A stretch of 64,000 bases of DNA from Carya illinoinensis (Eukaryota; Streptophyta; Magnoliopsida; Fagales; Juglandaceae), in assembly GCF_018687715.1 (NCBI RefSeq), contig NC_056765.1:33354754-33418753 (forward strand), in the 5' to 3' direction. Every line of letters starts with the position of its first letter. Within the stretch, counting starts at the first letter, position 1. The position numbers and the translations under genes are program-made. The notes below the pieces were generated by a model, which made no database searches, was not told the DNA's origin, and saw only the letters and a list, made by a program, of their open reading frames with translations. Positions 1 to 12,719 of the stretch are shown here, piece by piece.

Positions 1-387
1 AATTCCGAGAAAATCATGCATTTAATTAGAATATATTCCTCTGATTTACCATAAAAACGGAGGAGTAGTGCATTGCAAGTTAAAGCATGCTCGTATTTAT
101 CACTCAATCAATGGCAAAATCTTTTTGGATTCCTAAATTTAGTGGAATTAATGACAATTTAAACAAATATTTGGATTTCAACTTAGCAAATCCCAACAAT
201 TTTTTAATAAATAAAAATATAAATAAAACATTATTTTTTTCAAAACAAAAGTTAAAAAAAAAAAAAATAATAACAATAATAATAAAAGGAAAAATAATAG
301 ATGAAGAAAAATGGGAAATAGCTACGCCCTTTAAATAAGTCCTCCCCACGTGGTTGGAAAGTAACAAAACCCCTCCGACCCCCCCAA
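1..387. other. Upstream region of the IQM gene, no gene seen
   Basis: AT-rich flank with A- and T-runs around 231-300. The short open frames here are low complexity and no coding gene is supported. A perfect G-box core CACGTG lies at 347-352, about 95 bases upstream of the TATA-like stretch, so the proximal promoter probably begins here. Confidence 0.5.
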
Positions 388-480
388 AAACACCCTCGCT
401 CCCTCTCTCTCTCTCTCTCTCTCTCTCTGCTTCTCTAAGCGCTATATATAATACAATTAACGTTAACTACAAGCTTTGTA
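347..480 (+). promoter_or_regulatory. Likely IQM core promoter: G-box, CT tract, TATA box
   Basis: Seen directly: palindromic G-box CACGTG at 347-352, a CT-rich tract at about 400-428, and a TATATATAATA stretch at 443-453. CT microsatellites just upstream of transcription starts are common in plant promoters. Transcription would start near 475-485. A plausible 5'UTR intron follows: donor AAG|GTACAG at 671 and acceptor GACAG|GA ending at 1459. Promoter and intron are inferred from motifs only. Confidence 0.45.
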
Positions 481-1500
481 TAGAGAGGGAGAGACAGACA
501 GGAGGAGGTATAAAGAGGAGCAACTTTTCTTTGCAATATGATCCAAAGCCAACCCTTACCAAAAGCAATCAAAAACAAAATAAAATTCTCACCTTTCCAT
601 CAAATTCGGAGTTCTTTTCCATTAATATACATATACATTTGTTGGTTCTCTTAGTAATCCTAAATTTAAGGTACAGCCTTTAATCATCGTTTGGTTTTAA
701 AGCTCTTTTCTTCCATATTATATTGTACTGTTTTGTATTCTTTTCTTGTTGTGTCTGTTTGCAAGATCATACAGAACCCACGACAGAATGGTATATACAT
801 TTGTATCTCTGCATTAGCCTTTGTTGTTATGCTGTTTTGATTAAATGCATGTTCTGGGTGTTTTGAATTGGATTTTAATAGGATGATATATGTTGATGCT
901 TTCTTAGATTCCTCTCCACAGAATGGCTTTTCAGCTGATGGGTCTTGGAATATTATTTAAGCTCATTTAGAATAAGCTTTTATCCTATTTGTATGAAATG
1001 GGTATTTTCTGTTTTCTGTATTGGGTTTCGGTTTCAAAGATACGTGTTTGTCTTTCAATAGAAAAAGAAAAATGAAAAGCTTTTTTCGGATAGCTGTTTT
1101 TGCAGATACCATGGACTTTTCTAATTGGCTTATCGACAACTTACTGTTCGGTAGCAAGCCATTGCTCGGCTCCCCTAGTTATATCAAACATTGAAGGTTC
1201 TACCTTATAGACAATTCTATTAGGAGAGAGTGGGTGTTTTTTGGCTTTTTGCCGTTTCAGTCATTTACTTTCAAACCCATTTGTTTTTCAAGGTTATCGA
1301 TTATCTATTGTTATTTCCATAGGTTTTGTGAATTTAAGCTCGTATTGACAGCAAACTTGCTCTAATCCATTCTTTGAGATGTTTGCCGTATATGATGCAT
1401 TATCTAATATGTTTCACTTCGATTAACTTCAATGCATTTTGTCTGTTTTGTACTGACAGGAATCTGGTTTTATTGTTCCCAAGACACCTTTCCTTATCAA

Positions 1501-3351
1501 ATGGGGATTTCTTTTTCCTGCCCATTTGCTGAATATGGTGATGTGCAAAATGGCTTGGAATCTATAATCGTCAAGTCCATCAGTTTTTGGGATGACGAAG
1601 TCAAAACTCCTGTGCGATCTGTCACTTTCAACAGTGGAGATTCTGAACCCACAATATTCAAAAGCTTGAGTTCTGGAAAGATAGCAATAGAAGCATCGGT
1701 TAGACACAAAAGTATAAAATTGGAAAATATGGCCTCAGGCAAGGCTCCACTGGACAAAGAACGCATGGAATCAAACAGCCAACAAAACAACGTAATGGAC
1801 GATCAATCCCCAAAATCAGATGGTCAGGTGGGGATGGTCCAACCATTACCAATTTCGGATCCCACCAACCAGGAGAATGTGGCTGCAGTGAAGTTGCAGA
1901 AAGTGTACAAAAGCTTCCGAACCCGAAGGAAGCTAGCAGATTGTGCAGTTCTAGTTGAGCAGAGCTGGTAGGCATCGGGTTTGCATGCACCCATACTGTC
2001 CTTTTCTACAAAATTCTGATGTCTTTCTATTTTTTGCTAATTAAATTATGTGTTGATTATAGGTGGAAGCTCTTAGATTTTGCTGAACTCAAGAGAAGCT
2101 CTATATCATTCTTTGATATTGAAAAACATGAATCTGCCATTTCACGATGGTCGAGAGCAAGAACCAGAGCTGCCAAGGTAAATTTCAAACTGTTTGCTCT
2201 ATGCTATGTTTTTATGTTTTGTAATTTATTTCTAAGTTCAAGCATCTCTTTTTTACTGCAGGTTGGAAAAGGTTTATCAAAGAATGATAGAGCTCAAAAA
2301 CTTGCTTTACAACACTGGCTTGAGGCTGTAAGTCAATTGCACTGGAAAAATGTTTTAGTTTAAGATTTATCCTTTTCAGTTTTTATTCATCAGTCTTTAC
2401 TGATTTTGATGTTTCTTTATCTTAAACAGATTGATCCACGGCATCGATATGGACATAATTTACACTTTTATTATGATAAATGGCTTCATTCTCAGAGTAA
2501 AGAACCCTTTTTCTACTGGTAATTTTCTTTAAACAAAATGTTTTTGCTTCACTACTAAAATTTTGATCTCAAATTTCAAGAACTTAGATTGGAATATAAA
2601 TATACTGATTTTGGAAATGTAGGCTGGATATAGGAGAAGGGAAGGAAATAAATCTTGTTGAGAAATGCCCTCGATCAAAACTTCAACAGCAGTGTATCAA
2701 GTATTTGGGTCCGGTAGGCCTTTATTTCTTTACTTTATATCTTTTATTTGTTTTTTTTTTTTTTTTTTGCCTTACTTAGGGAGATCCATTTTCCTTTTCA
2801 TTGTTTTTATAGATGGAAAGGTTGTCGTATGAAGTTATTATGGAGGATGGAAAGTTCTTCTACAAGCAATCTGGGAAGCTCCTTGACACGGTCAGAGAAG
2901 ACAAAGATGCTAAGTGGATTTTTGTTCTAAGCACATCTATGTGCATGTATGTTGGTAAGAAGAAGAAAGGTGCTTTCCAGCATTCTAGCTTCTTGGCCGG
3001 AGGAGCTACATCTGCTGCTGGGAGATTAGTTGTTGAGGATGGCATCCTAAAGGTATAGCTATTGGATCAGAGCTAACTAATTCTTGTGGTAAAATAGAAG
3101 AAACTCTTGTAATAAAAGAATTAAAGCTAATACATTTGTACTTCCTCTTAACCATAGTCCCCATTATCACCAGTCTCTTAATAATGATTTCTCTCATCAG
3201 GCAGTTTGGCCTCACAGTGGTCATTATCAGCCGACAGAAGAAAATTTTAAGGACTTTGTCTCCTTCCTCAGAGATAACAAAGTGGATCTCACTGATGTAA
3301 AGGTAAAACAAAAGGGCTTTGTCTTCTTTGAATGCTATGATATATCTCGCC

Positions 3352-3393
<42 letters not shown>

Positions 3394-4206
3394 CTCCTCC
3401 CTCTCTCTCATAGATAAGCATTAAAAGCCAATATACTGAGGATTTTATTCTGTTATATCCAGATGAGTCCATTTGATGAGGAAGTCGAATCATATAGCAA
3501 GCAAAGAAGCAGTAGTCATCTTAGAAGTTCATCTGAAGAAGACTTTACTAAAAACTTGAGTGGCTTGGATTATGAAGAGACCTGTGCCGAAGATTTGACT
3601 CGAGAGAAAACTGATTCAACAGAAGAAGACACGACCACTGCATTGGAACTGCCCATATCAAGCCGGTTATCTGGCCTCAGAAGAAAATTTGGTAACCTTG
3701 AAATACCGAAAAGGAATGAATTGTATGAGAGGTTAGACAGTGAAAAGCAAGATTTTGGACCATGTCTTAACAGTTTACCAGCAGAATCTCCTAGGGGTGG
3801 TCATGAAACAGCAGAAGAAACATTATCTTCTGGACAGGATTACCTGGCTTCAAAGCAGAACTTAGGTGATGATCAGCCTGAAGAGAGCGAAGCAGAAATC
3901 ATTCCTGAAGAATCAATTCTCAAAAGGATTAATTCACATAAAGGAATGAACTCATATCAATTAGGGAAGCAATTGTCCTGCAAATGGTCAACGGGAGCTG
4001 GACCCCGCATTGGCTGTGTAAGGGACTATCCCTCAAAGCTCCAGTTCCAAGCTTTGGAGCTAGTAAACTTGTCTCCAAAAAGTGATGCCCTTTCTAGGTC
4101 ATACTTGTTTCGATTCGTTAGAGGGCTGAGCTCTAGGGTATTGCTGCCAAGAAGTTCTGGTAGGGAAAATGCTCCAACCACTCTAAAAACTGATCACCAT
4201 TCATGA
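1501..4206 (+). CDS. IQM: IQ-motif calmodulin-binding protein, IQM family (complete)
   Basis: Eight coding exons with GT-AG introns: 1501-1967, 2063-2177, 2262-2327, 2430-2518, 2623-2713, 2813-3052, 3201-3302, 3463-4206. They join without a frame break into 637 residues, a usual length for the family. The start [11 protein letters not shown] is the typical IQM N-terminus. An IQ-type helix ([14 protein letters not shown]) lies at about residues 128-145; this motif binds calmodulin without calcium. The middle part ([19 protein letters not shown], then [17 protein letters not shown]) is the conserved plant IQM region. The C-terminal exon is acidic and serine-rich. Arabidopsis IQM proteins act in calcium/calmodulin signalling; IQM2 looks nearest from memory, but the exact orthologue is unsure. 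Intron 7 carries a 38-base C run. The last exon and the end of intron 7 were duplicated downstream at 14431. Confidence 0.93.
3353..3390 (+). repeat. Poly-C tract of 38 bases in IQM intron 7
   Basis: Uninterrupted C homopolymer within the last IQM intron, about 70 bases upstream of the 3' splice site at 3461-3462, followed by a CT-rich stretch. The duplicate at about 14461-14477 has only short C runs broken by T. The exact length is assembly-sensitive. Confidence 0.85.
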
Positions 4207-5930
4207 ACGCAATCCTCCCCATTGATTAGAGGAAATCAGTAACTGCAATTGCTGCATGCGAAGAGTAGGATCAGGAAATCTGTTTGATCTATTCTATTTG
4301 TGTGAATATATAATAGATGATATAGGAATTCTTTCTCATTCTTTTCATTCAAAGTCACGTATATATTGTTCCTTCATCTTGTATAGAAGCAAAAAATTGT
4401 ACAATTTTGTGGGGTTGATGCCCTTTTGAATACAAAAGAAGATAACATTTTTCCCTAGCAGTGTTTATTTCTGAAGTCATCAAACACTAGGTGTTTCTGA
4501 GCATCCTCAGCACTGAATATAGATAAATTACCAGAACTAAATTTCCTTCCTTTGGGATTTCAATTCCGATACTATGGTGTTTCCGAGCGTCCTCAGCACT
4601 AAGATTCTATTTGGTTTCACTTTCCAACAATTTGTAGTGTTTCTTAGGATTAATATGAGCTCCATGGATCCCCTGCCCTCAAGGTTTCGAACTCTGAACT
4701 GGAAGAGAGCTCTAACGTGCAGGCCCGCCCCACAGACCAAAAGAAATGCTGGCCTTGCAGCAGTATATAAGAATAATGTGGCTATTAGAATCCGAGCCAC
4801 GGTAACGTATTCATTCAATATCAGGTGGTGCTTGTTTAAATGGAAGCCTGTGCACCTCCATGTCGACCTGAAACTCCACCTTCCCGACTGTTTCACAACT
4901 AACGGGCTTTGTATAATGGTTCCTTTCACGTACAAATCAAATACTCTGTTTGTAGCTTAGAATCATGGTGGAGCAGCGCTTTAGCCCGTCTCGTCTGAGA
5001 CAGTAAGGCTTGAAAACGGAGTGAGGAAAAAAAGAATGTTTATATTCATCAGTACGTACGTAATTCAATTTCCGAGTTGCGAAGGTCGGTGTGGAAAACC
5101 CAGAATATTTCTGCATGCATTGACATGTCTACATAAGTTTAAGATGGAGAAATTTGTTTATAGTGGCATTCTGATTTTGCGGCCAACAAAAACAAGAAAT
5201 TCTGGTTTCTTGGACTGTTATACTTCCGCTGGATGAATGTAAGAACGTCTAGTCTACATAGACAGTGACTAGGTGACGAAAACGAATGACAACGTTTTTA
5301 CACTCACGTTTGTCATTTTCAGGTGCATGCTATAATTGATATTAGGCTTTCCAAGTAGATACTTATAACTTGAAACAGAACATATAGAGACTCAAATAGC
5401 GAACTTTCTACAGCCTCTGCTCGCTCATGCCAATCACTGCAGCAACTTTCTTGCTTTTACTTGACAAAAATATATAGACACAACTAGTTTACAGCTACAG
5501 AAAATAGATTGGAAATGAAAAACCCTTTCGATTTCTGGGTAGGAAGTTTCAAAAAACTGACAAGCATTGACCATAACGGCAAGTAGTTAAGGCAACAAAA
5601 TGGCTTCTCCTTTATTGCTACGAAGGGTAGTAGTTCATTCATTTCCACTCACTACTTGCACTCAATTCTTACAAAATGGCCCTTCCCCACGATTCACTAC
5701 AGTCCATTCATGCTGTTGAATTTGTTGTTTGAATAAATTAATAATGATCAACAAAAATTGAATCAAGATCCGGATGAAATGGCCAACCTCCAACACAATA
5801 CCAAGTTTATGCAAGTTTAAATTTTATACATAGTTTGCAAGTTTCACCGACCTTTATCGTACACGGAAGATGCTATATTTTACACTGCCTAAGATTAGAC
5901 TTTGAGGCCGAAAAGCAAGTGAGATTAATC
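4207..5930. other. Intergenic region between IQM and PTC52 copy 1 (3' ends converge)
   Basis: Contains the 3' UTRs of IQM (+) and PTC52 (-), which converge. No supported gene. Open frames around 4537-4960 are not kept intact in the duplicate at about 24400-24740, which argues against coding function. A tRNA B-box-like stretch (GGTTTCGAACTCT, 4683-4695) is present without a convincing tRNA fold. The region is repeated at 24034-25761. Confidence 0.6.
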
Positions 5931-8478
5931 TCAACGAAGAGCATGACTGTAGTCATGGTAATGAAAATTCTTGTAGATGAAGTGAGCCAACCATCTCGAG
6001 GATGCATAGAATAGTACTGCCAACAAAACGATGGTTGTTCTTGCAGCTGCTGACATCGCACCCTGCTTGACAGCAGCAACTATCCCAATTGAAGCCACAG
6101 AGGCAACTTGAAGGACAACTTCAAGAACATTGAGACCCTTGTATGCAACACTGCAACTGCGGCAGTTCACCACATGAGACCGGTACCTGAAAAAGATTGT
6201 AAAAATAGTTTCTGTGACCTATTTCTCATAATGCAGACTAGTTTCAAGGATCATCATATGTAAGAATGAATGCTCGTGTATCAGTCAGAAAGAGCACTTT
6301 CTAAAATATTCTAAAGTTACCAAATTACAACCATAACTTCCAGTGTCCTCCAGTTTCAACATTCAAGGTTGCAACAAGAAACAGGTTTAGCTTCTTGTGC
6401 AAAGATCCATGGAACTTTTGTAAAATACTTCAAAATTTAAGAGAAAAAGTAATCAATGCCCAATGTCAAATAACTTCATCACATTGGAGCAGGAATACAC
6501 ATCAGTAGTTGTATGAATTACCTATCCATCAGCTGTTCTCTTGGAGGAGTTGGGGGAAGAGCCCCACTGTACTTGCCTCTCCAATCAACTTGCCCTCCAG
6601 CATACCTGTTTAACCATTTTCTAAATCCAACCACAAGGGCATCTGACTTTGTTGGCACAAAACAAGCTTTCTGCCAATTGGTAGGACCAGCATCTATTAT
6701 CTTCCGCTCCTATAGAAAGAGCTCAAGAGTCGGACGCCAAGATTCAAATATTATAAAATGTTACTGAGTCTATAGAATTGTGATTGATGATCATGCATAT
6801 AAAGAACTTCAGTCATGGCTAAATTCGTTATCCAGTCTGGAGACTTGGCTAAAGACTAGCGCTTTAGTGGGAAAAGAAACAAAATTACCCATCCCAGAGG
6901 GTATATTGCAATTCTGTAGTGGAAAAGTGTAGTGATCGATTTCAATCCCATCAACTAACAGCTTTCATAAGACAGACTAGACATTTACGGGTTGAGAAGG
7001 TCAGAAGTGAAGTCTCTATGCAGAGTCCAGAAAATAACCAAAAAGAACTGTTGCTATGCGGGACAAGATATGAAATGGGAAGAGATTTTCATGGCTACAT
7101 GTTACCCCTACTACATATTTCTGTTAAAATAGAAACAAGAGATCTGCAGCTAAATTTGAAAGATTGAAGAAGCTATATGTTTTAACAAATGAAGAATCAA
7201 ATGTGAACATCAGAAAGAAACACAAGATTTATTGTTGTTTTGTCAGGAACAAAGGGAAGAAAGCCCAAACAAACAATCCATCATGAAAACATAGGGCAAT
7301 TGAAATGGACAAGCAGAAAAAAGTAGTGATGCATCATGAAAACAATCCATCACGACAACATAGTGGATGAAATTGGGAGGTTTTCGGGTATTGGATTAAG
7401 AGAATACAAATTAGCTAGAAGAAGCTATGATGGTATGCAGCAGCTCTCTCTCTCTCTCATGTCACTCACACTCTCTGGCCAGTCGACTAGGTCCTAGTAA
7501 CCTTCACTCTATCTGGAATTTGGATCATCATCTTAGAGAAAGCAGAATTCTAGGTCTCATCTCATATATGCAAGGAATCACCGTCAAGATGAAGATCTGA
7601 CTCTGCAGTCAATCTATTTAAAAATATAAATATATATATATATATATATTTCAGCAGTCAATTCACTGTAGTACAGGTGGAAGAAAGGGGAAGCTTCAAG
7701 CATTTAAACCTATTTCAAAGAAGTTCTTATGGGTTAGTTGTGCTAGGTAATTAAGTGGTGCTCAAGCCCATATGGAGTCCATAATTGCCACAATGCTACC
7801 AAGGCAATCATTGCATCTCTGGAGTAAATTGAAAAAAAAGAACATAATAAGTTACAGAACAATAGGTTGTTGTGAGAAAAGGCCAGGATGTAACTTTCTT
7901 AAGGGGAAAAAAATTGGTGACCCTTTTGATCCAGTTGTAAAGGATAGGGTAGTAGCGGACTAACTCAAATCTTGCCAATATAACAGAAAAGAAGAAGGGC
8001 ATATTTTTCCCCTGAATCTTTACTTTTTTTTTCCACTCTCATAAGACATGGGAAGTAAAACCCCACATGTTTTCTTTTTTAGTAGCAAAACTTTGGAATC
8101 TGTCAATATTGTTGATCTGGTGATCTTACAGTAATTTTGATAGTAACTCCGCAAAAGCAAAAGTCAAGTTTAACGGAATATGCCAAATATCTAGATTGAA
8201 AATAACTTTGTAATAACATAAGAGATTGGAGTCACCTCAATGTGAAGAAGATATAAATCTGAATCTAAAATCAGGTTTTGTCCCACATGAAACATCCATC
8301 GTGGCACAACCTTATCAATCCAAAGGCCAAAGTTTCTTGGGAAGGTCCATATCAACCTGCTATTACCTGGACTAACTGGAACACATATAAATACTAAAGA
8401 AAATTTCCGCTGCACTGAAGTTTTCTGCATCAACCAAAAATTACTTAAGCAAGAGTATGCTAAGAACACACCAAAAAA

Positions 8479-8509
<31 letters not shown>

Positions 8510-11500
8510 GAAAAGAGAAAAGAAAGATATTAAGGATTAGACTAGATAGATCCCAACTTTTGCTGATCAGCATAATACGCAAGATTGATCGTTGTGATTT
8601 ACTACCTTTTTGGTTCCAGCAGATGATGCAGATCCATTAGTTTGATCCACCATGGAGTCAGTATAAGCATAAAACACACAGGGGGGGAAAAACTTGCTTC
8701 TGCTCCTCTCGTCTTGATCTGCCTCAAAGCCATTGATGTCTAACCTTTCAATAATCAATTCGAGAGGTCTGCCCCCCTCTCTATCAGCCTTCACTGTGAA
8801 GGCAACTTGATCTCAGTTATAAATTAAGAGACCAGAACAAATTGAATGGAAATAAGGATTATCTGAAAATACTTATCTGTTTTTGGGTTGTTGCATTTGC
8901 ATTATTCCATAATGCGCATATGGAACATGAGCGGGGTCCATAAGATTTTCTATTAATACCTCATAACTGAATGAAAAATTAATACTCAAAGTCAGATTTT
9001 CTAAAGAGAAAATATTTAAAAGCATAACTGAAAAACCAATCCCCAATGAATACATGCACAGCTTCTAGTGAGAAATTCATTTGAGGAAACTCCAGATAAC
9101 AATTTCTTTAGATCAAGTACGAAAATTATAATTTCTTTCGACGCTATTGGCCAAAATAAAAACAGAAACTACTAACAGTAAATATGTAAAAATTTGTGTG
9201 CCTAGAAGTTCTATAACATATAGCAGAAAATAGGCCAGATCTTGTACAAAAGTAGCAACAATGAAGTCTCTATTTTATAGTAGAAAACAGGTTTAATTCA
9301 TAAGAGACTGAAAGACCATACCCATAAGGAATTTCCCTATTTCCCATCAATTTAGTATAAGAAGGATCATCTATTTCTGATATATAGGGTGGTTTTCTCT
9401 CCATAATAATATCTTTGTATTGAGGATCGGTGTTTGGCCAAAACCAAACAATGTCATTCTGCACAGTACTTGGATAAACACCTACACATGCTTTCTTGAA
9501 TGTGTGCACCTGCATAATTATTTGGAAAGGTTAATCACCATAAATGTTGCTTAATAAATACAAGTACTTGTAATTGTATTTTGTGCACTGCTTGAGAAAA
9601 GTTCAGTTTCAACATTGTCATATTTAATTTCAACTAAATGATACAAGACTGACACAATTTTATCCCATCTGTCCATTAGTCGTATGCAAGGTTATCATAT
9701 GTAGACATCTACAACATGCTACAACAATCCAAAAAATTGTAGACTCCAATGCCTGAACAATTAATTAAAAATTTTAGATTCCAATGCCTAAACAACAAAA
9801 GGAATGGCCAAGCCAATTTCTTCATATTTTCTTTCTTTCAAGTTTTACCTTTGAAGGGAAGACCTAGAGATTTCAACATCATAAGTCCAGTGGAATGAAG
9901 AATACTGAAAGAGGTATGATAAACAAAAGGAATGGCCACAGCACCTGAAGAGAATAGTATCATTAGGGACACATTGATCCTTGTTCATGTGGTTGATTCT
10001 CAATTTTCGAGTGCTTTTAAGCAAACAATAAGAATGTGTAGCATAAGAATGACTTGTCAACTTCTTTTAATTGGAAAACAAGCTTGTTGGTGCTCATAAG
10101 TGAGCTTCGTGGCCCTCCTCAATCCCATTCTAGAGTAATTGATATACTATATGGTTCTCAAAACTTTGCAACACCAGTAAGAAGATTTAACATTATACTA
10201 AAAGAAAGGGTTAACATTATACGCCATAGACACCTTGTTAGCAGAAAGAAAAAACAGTAACATGAATCTTAACCATTTTATTCTAGTCTTTTGAAACAAG
10301 CCAATTAATCGTATTTTGATTTTTTTCAACAACGGTGAGGCCAAGTGTTAATATCCTTCAGGTTCTATTATGCAAAATTCTAAAACCAAGTTCCATATGC
10401 TATTGTAAGGACTCCTGGATACACGATTGGCATAGTCGGTTCCTTGTATCTATATGGGAAAATATAATAATACCAAACAAGACTGTGATATAAGAGGTTA
10501 AAACCAGGGGGGATCCTAGAATGGAGTAGAAAGATTGTCACTGTAAATTTCTAGAATTTATCTTTACATAAAATCTTAAACCTCGCAAGTCTTAAACATT
10601 CAAAAGATGGATGACATTATACAAGATGATGAAATAAGAGCATATGGATTTTCACATTTTATCTTTGTTACAAATAACTAGACTTGTATTCACATTAGCC
10701 CTGTAGCTGTATGTGTAAGTGGTGTTCAGCTTTCAGTGATTAGGCTTGTTTGTGCTATGGCTTGAGCCTTGGGATCAAGGAAAAGAGAAGGCATACTTGT
10801 AGATGCAACTATTTCGATTATCCTAACATACTCGATCTGATTTCATATCTTTATTCCAATTGATTATGCTGTGTAGTCAATGAAAAGGCATAGGTAAAGT
10901 ATCTAAATTTGGAATCGTGTCACAGACCAATATTAGATACAACATCCCAATATATTCAAAGAATAAGAAAACATCCAAAAGGATTTACACAATGTTGATC
11001 CCAAGTTCCCCACGCTTGAAAAATATTACCGGAGGGCCATCAGGAGGTGCTTGGGGGATGAACTTGCAGTCACCAGAGCCATTAAAACACCAACCATGGT
11101 ACACACACTGCAACCTGCCCCTCTGATCAATCCGTCCTTCAGACAGTGGGGCCAACCTATGAGGGCAGCTATCCTCAAACACTTTCCAAGCACACTCATT
11201 CCTATCCCACCACAAAACCACATCAAGACCAATCACTTTTTTCGCATGTGGCACCCTCTTGTCCAGATCACAGACCGGCATAACTGGATACCACTGTGCA
11301 TACCAATCAAATTTATCATCTTTACTGCGAGTTTCAAACTCTGCGTCAGGTGGGTTTTTGGTTTCTGTTGAATCCGTGGATGATATGGTGGTAAAAACCT
11401 TGAATTTTGGTTGGTTTGTACCAACTAATGAGAACGATGAACGAGTTGTTGGGCCAAAATGAAAATTCAGGAACATGGGTTTTCTGAATTGGGTTCTATC

Positions 11501-11554
11501 GAATGCAGTTCGAATGCTAAGTGAAGTAAGAGAGGAAGCTTTAACAGATTCCAT
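5931..11554 (-). CDS. PTC52: PTC52-like chloroplast Rieske monooxygenase, copy 1
   Basis: Seven exons read on the minus strand: 11554-11030, 9509-9322, 8966-8877, 8795-8606, 8424-8236, 6709-6522, 6186-5931. They give 541 residues, near the family length. Residues 1 to about 75 look like a plastid transit peptide. The Rieske [2Fe-2S] motif CPH...CVYH has C130, H132, C150 and H153. The mononuclear iron site [12 protein letters not shown] has N245, D248, H251 and H256. Two C-terminal membrane helices follow the thioredoxin-type CxxC (C465, C468). This is the PAO/TIC55/PTC52 family of envelope or thylakoid oxygenases; PTC52 is linked to protochlorophyllide oxidation and ACD1-like functions. PAO itself is less similar in the central part. 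The start is the ATG at 11554; the upstream in-frame codon at 11569 is GTG. Intron 3 (8876-8796, 81 nt) begins ATAAGT and ends AC, and only this splicing keeps the frame. Confidence 0.92.
8796..8876 (-). other. Non-canonical AT-AC intron (intron 3, PTC52 copy 1)
   Basis: Read on the minus strand, exon 3 ends AAAAACAG, the intron starts ATAAGTATTTTC and ends GCCTTCAC, and exon 4 starts AGTGAAGGC. The joined protein reads [12 protein letters not shown], which fits the family consensus. Retaining the sequence puts a TAA directly after AGA. The only nearby GT donor, two bases further in, would also include that stop. The donor has the U2-type ATAAGT form rather than the U12 form ATATCC. A TAACTGA stretch about 25 nt from the 3' end could be the branch site. 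Confidence 0.85.
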
Positions 11555-12719
11555 GGCTACTGGTTTCACAGCTCGAACCGGAGACGGCGAGAAATTTGGA
11601 GCTGTTAATGTTCACAAGTATGGAGAGGTAGAGTCAAGTGTAAGTTCGTGGCCTGGCTCTGAATCCGTTGAGGTCTATGAAAGCGTGAAAAACTATAAAT
11701 CGAATGTACTATCTAAGTTGATTATCCCATAAGATGGATAAAGCAGTGTGGGTGAATGAGAAGGGGTCTGAGTAGACTGAGTGTATGGCTCTGCTTGTGG
11801 CTTTGAAACCGAATTAACGGCACCAACAGAGTGCTCCGACCATAATAATAATAATAATAATAATAAAAACATAAAAGCATAGCCGCATAATTTTATGATA
11901 ATCTTCAGTAATTTTTGTTCACGAACCTTCAATTTTTTTGCAAGAAGCTTCCGTCGTCAATGTCAATGCAACCATTGATTGTAATTAATTGAACAATTCA
12001 GAAAGTAGAATACATACAGAACTTAACTGGTAATTATTAATCTTCCTTTTTCATCTTAATTAATAATATATCGTGTCATTATCTATAAATTCGTCACGCA
12101 TTCCTCCAGAAATGCATATTTTTAATAATCTAGTTTATAAATTTATATTTTTTGTGCTTAATAATAATAATAACAATAAGAGTGATTTTAAATATAGTTT
12201 TAAAATGTGCAAGTTTATTATTTTAATTAATAAAAAATAAATTCTACTAAAAAAATATATTTTTTATGCAAATTCAAAGTTTGTCCTATAAGAAAGTAAG
12301 AATATTTATCTATAAATCAATTTGTCAATAATAATAATATTCTATTCTCCTAAAAATGATATAATTTGAGAATACAAATTCTTGTTGTATCCTAAAAATG
12401 GATTTTGGTTAGAATCATTAGTGGAAATCATCATATGATTCTGTTGATATATTCACGTAATTAAACATTTTACAATCAGTAAACTAGATTTATTATCATA
12501 AGCTACATTTTCCAACAAAACATGTCTATTTAAACCATGATCATGAACAAGTGCATAAATATACTCTCGAAAGATAAGTGGGTATATGAAGTTATGCTGT
12601 CTAAATCTATGTAGTTCTAAATATCCTTTTAATTCCTCAATTTATTTAAAATTAGATTGAAACTTGGGATATGAGATTTGATTTCTTGGATTATTAAATG
12701 ACACATTCTCCTCTTACTT
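11555..12719. other. Upstream region of PTC52 copy 1
   Basis: AT-rich promoter-side DNA with a TAA/AAT microsatellite at about 11842-11866. It includes a stretch of about 370 bp (12350-12717) absent from the second copy and bounded by ATTCTCCT on both sides. No coding gene is seen. The LINE begins at about 12720 and bounds this promoter region to about 1.2 kb. Confidence 0.55.

Noticed and set aside
4683..4695. tRNA or SINE B-box
   Set aside because: GGTTTCGAACTCT resembles a B-box, but no A-box at the proper distance and no cloverleaf could be made out.
4537..4960. Overlapping open frames of about 130 codons between IQM and PTC52
   Set aside because: The duplicate region (about 24400-24740) breaks them by indels, and no domain is recognisable, so coding function is unlikely.
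8871..8876. GT-AG splicing of PTC52 intron 3 using the GTATTT donor
   Set aside because: It would keep the TAA that directly follows AGA in the mRNA, and its acceptor CACAG|TG would give the wrong phase. The AT-AC model gives the family-like sequence.
11555..11569. PTC52 start five residues upstream (KPVA...)
   Set aside because: The first codon there is GTG. The first ATG of the conserved frame is at 11554, and the same holds for copy 2 at 31362.
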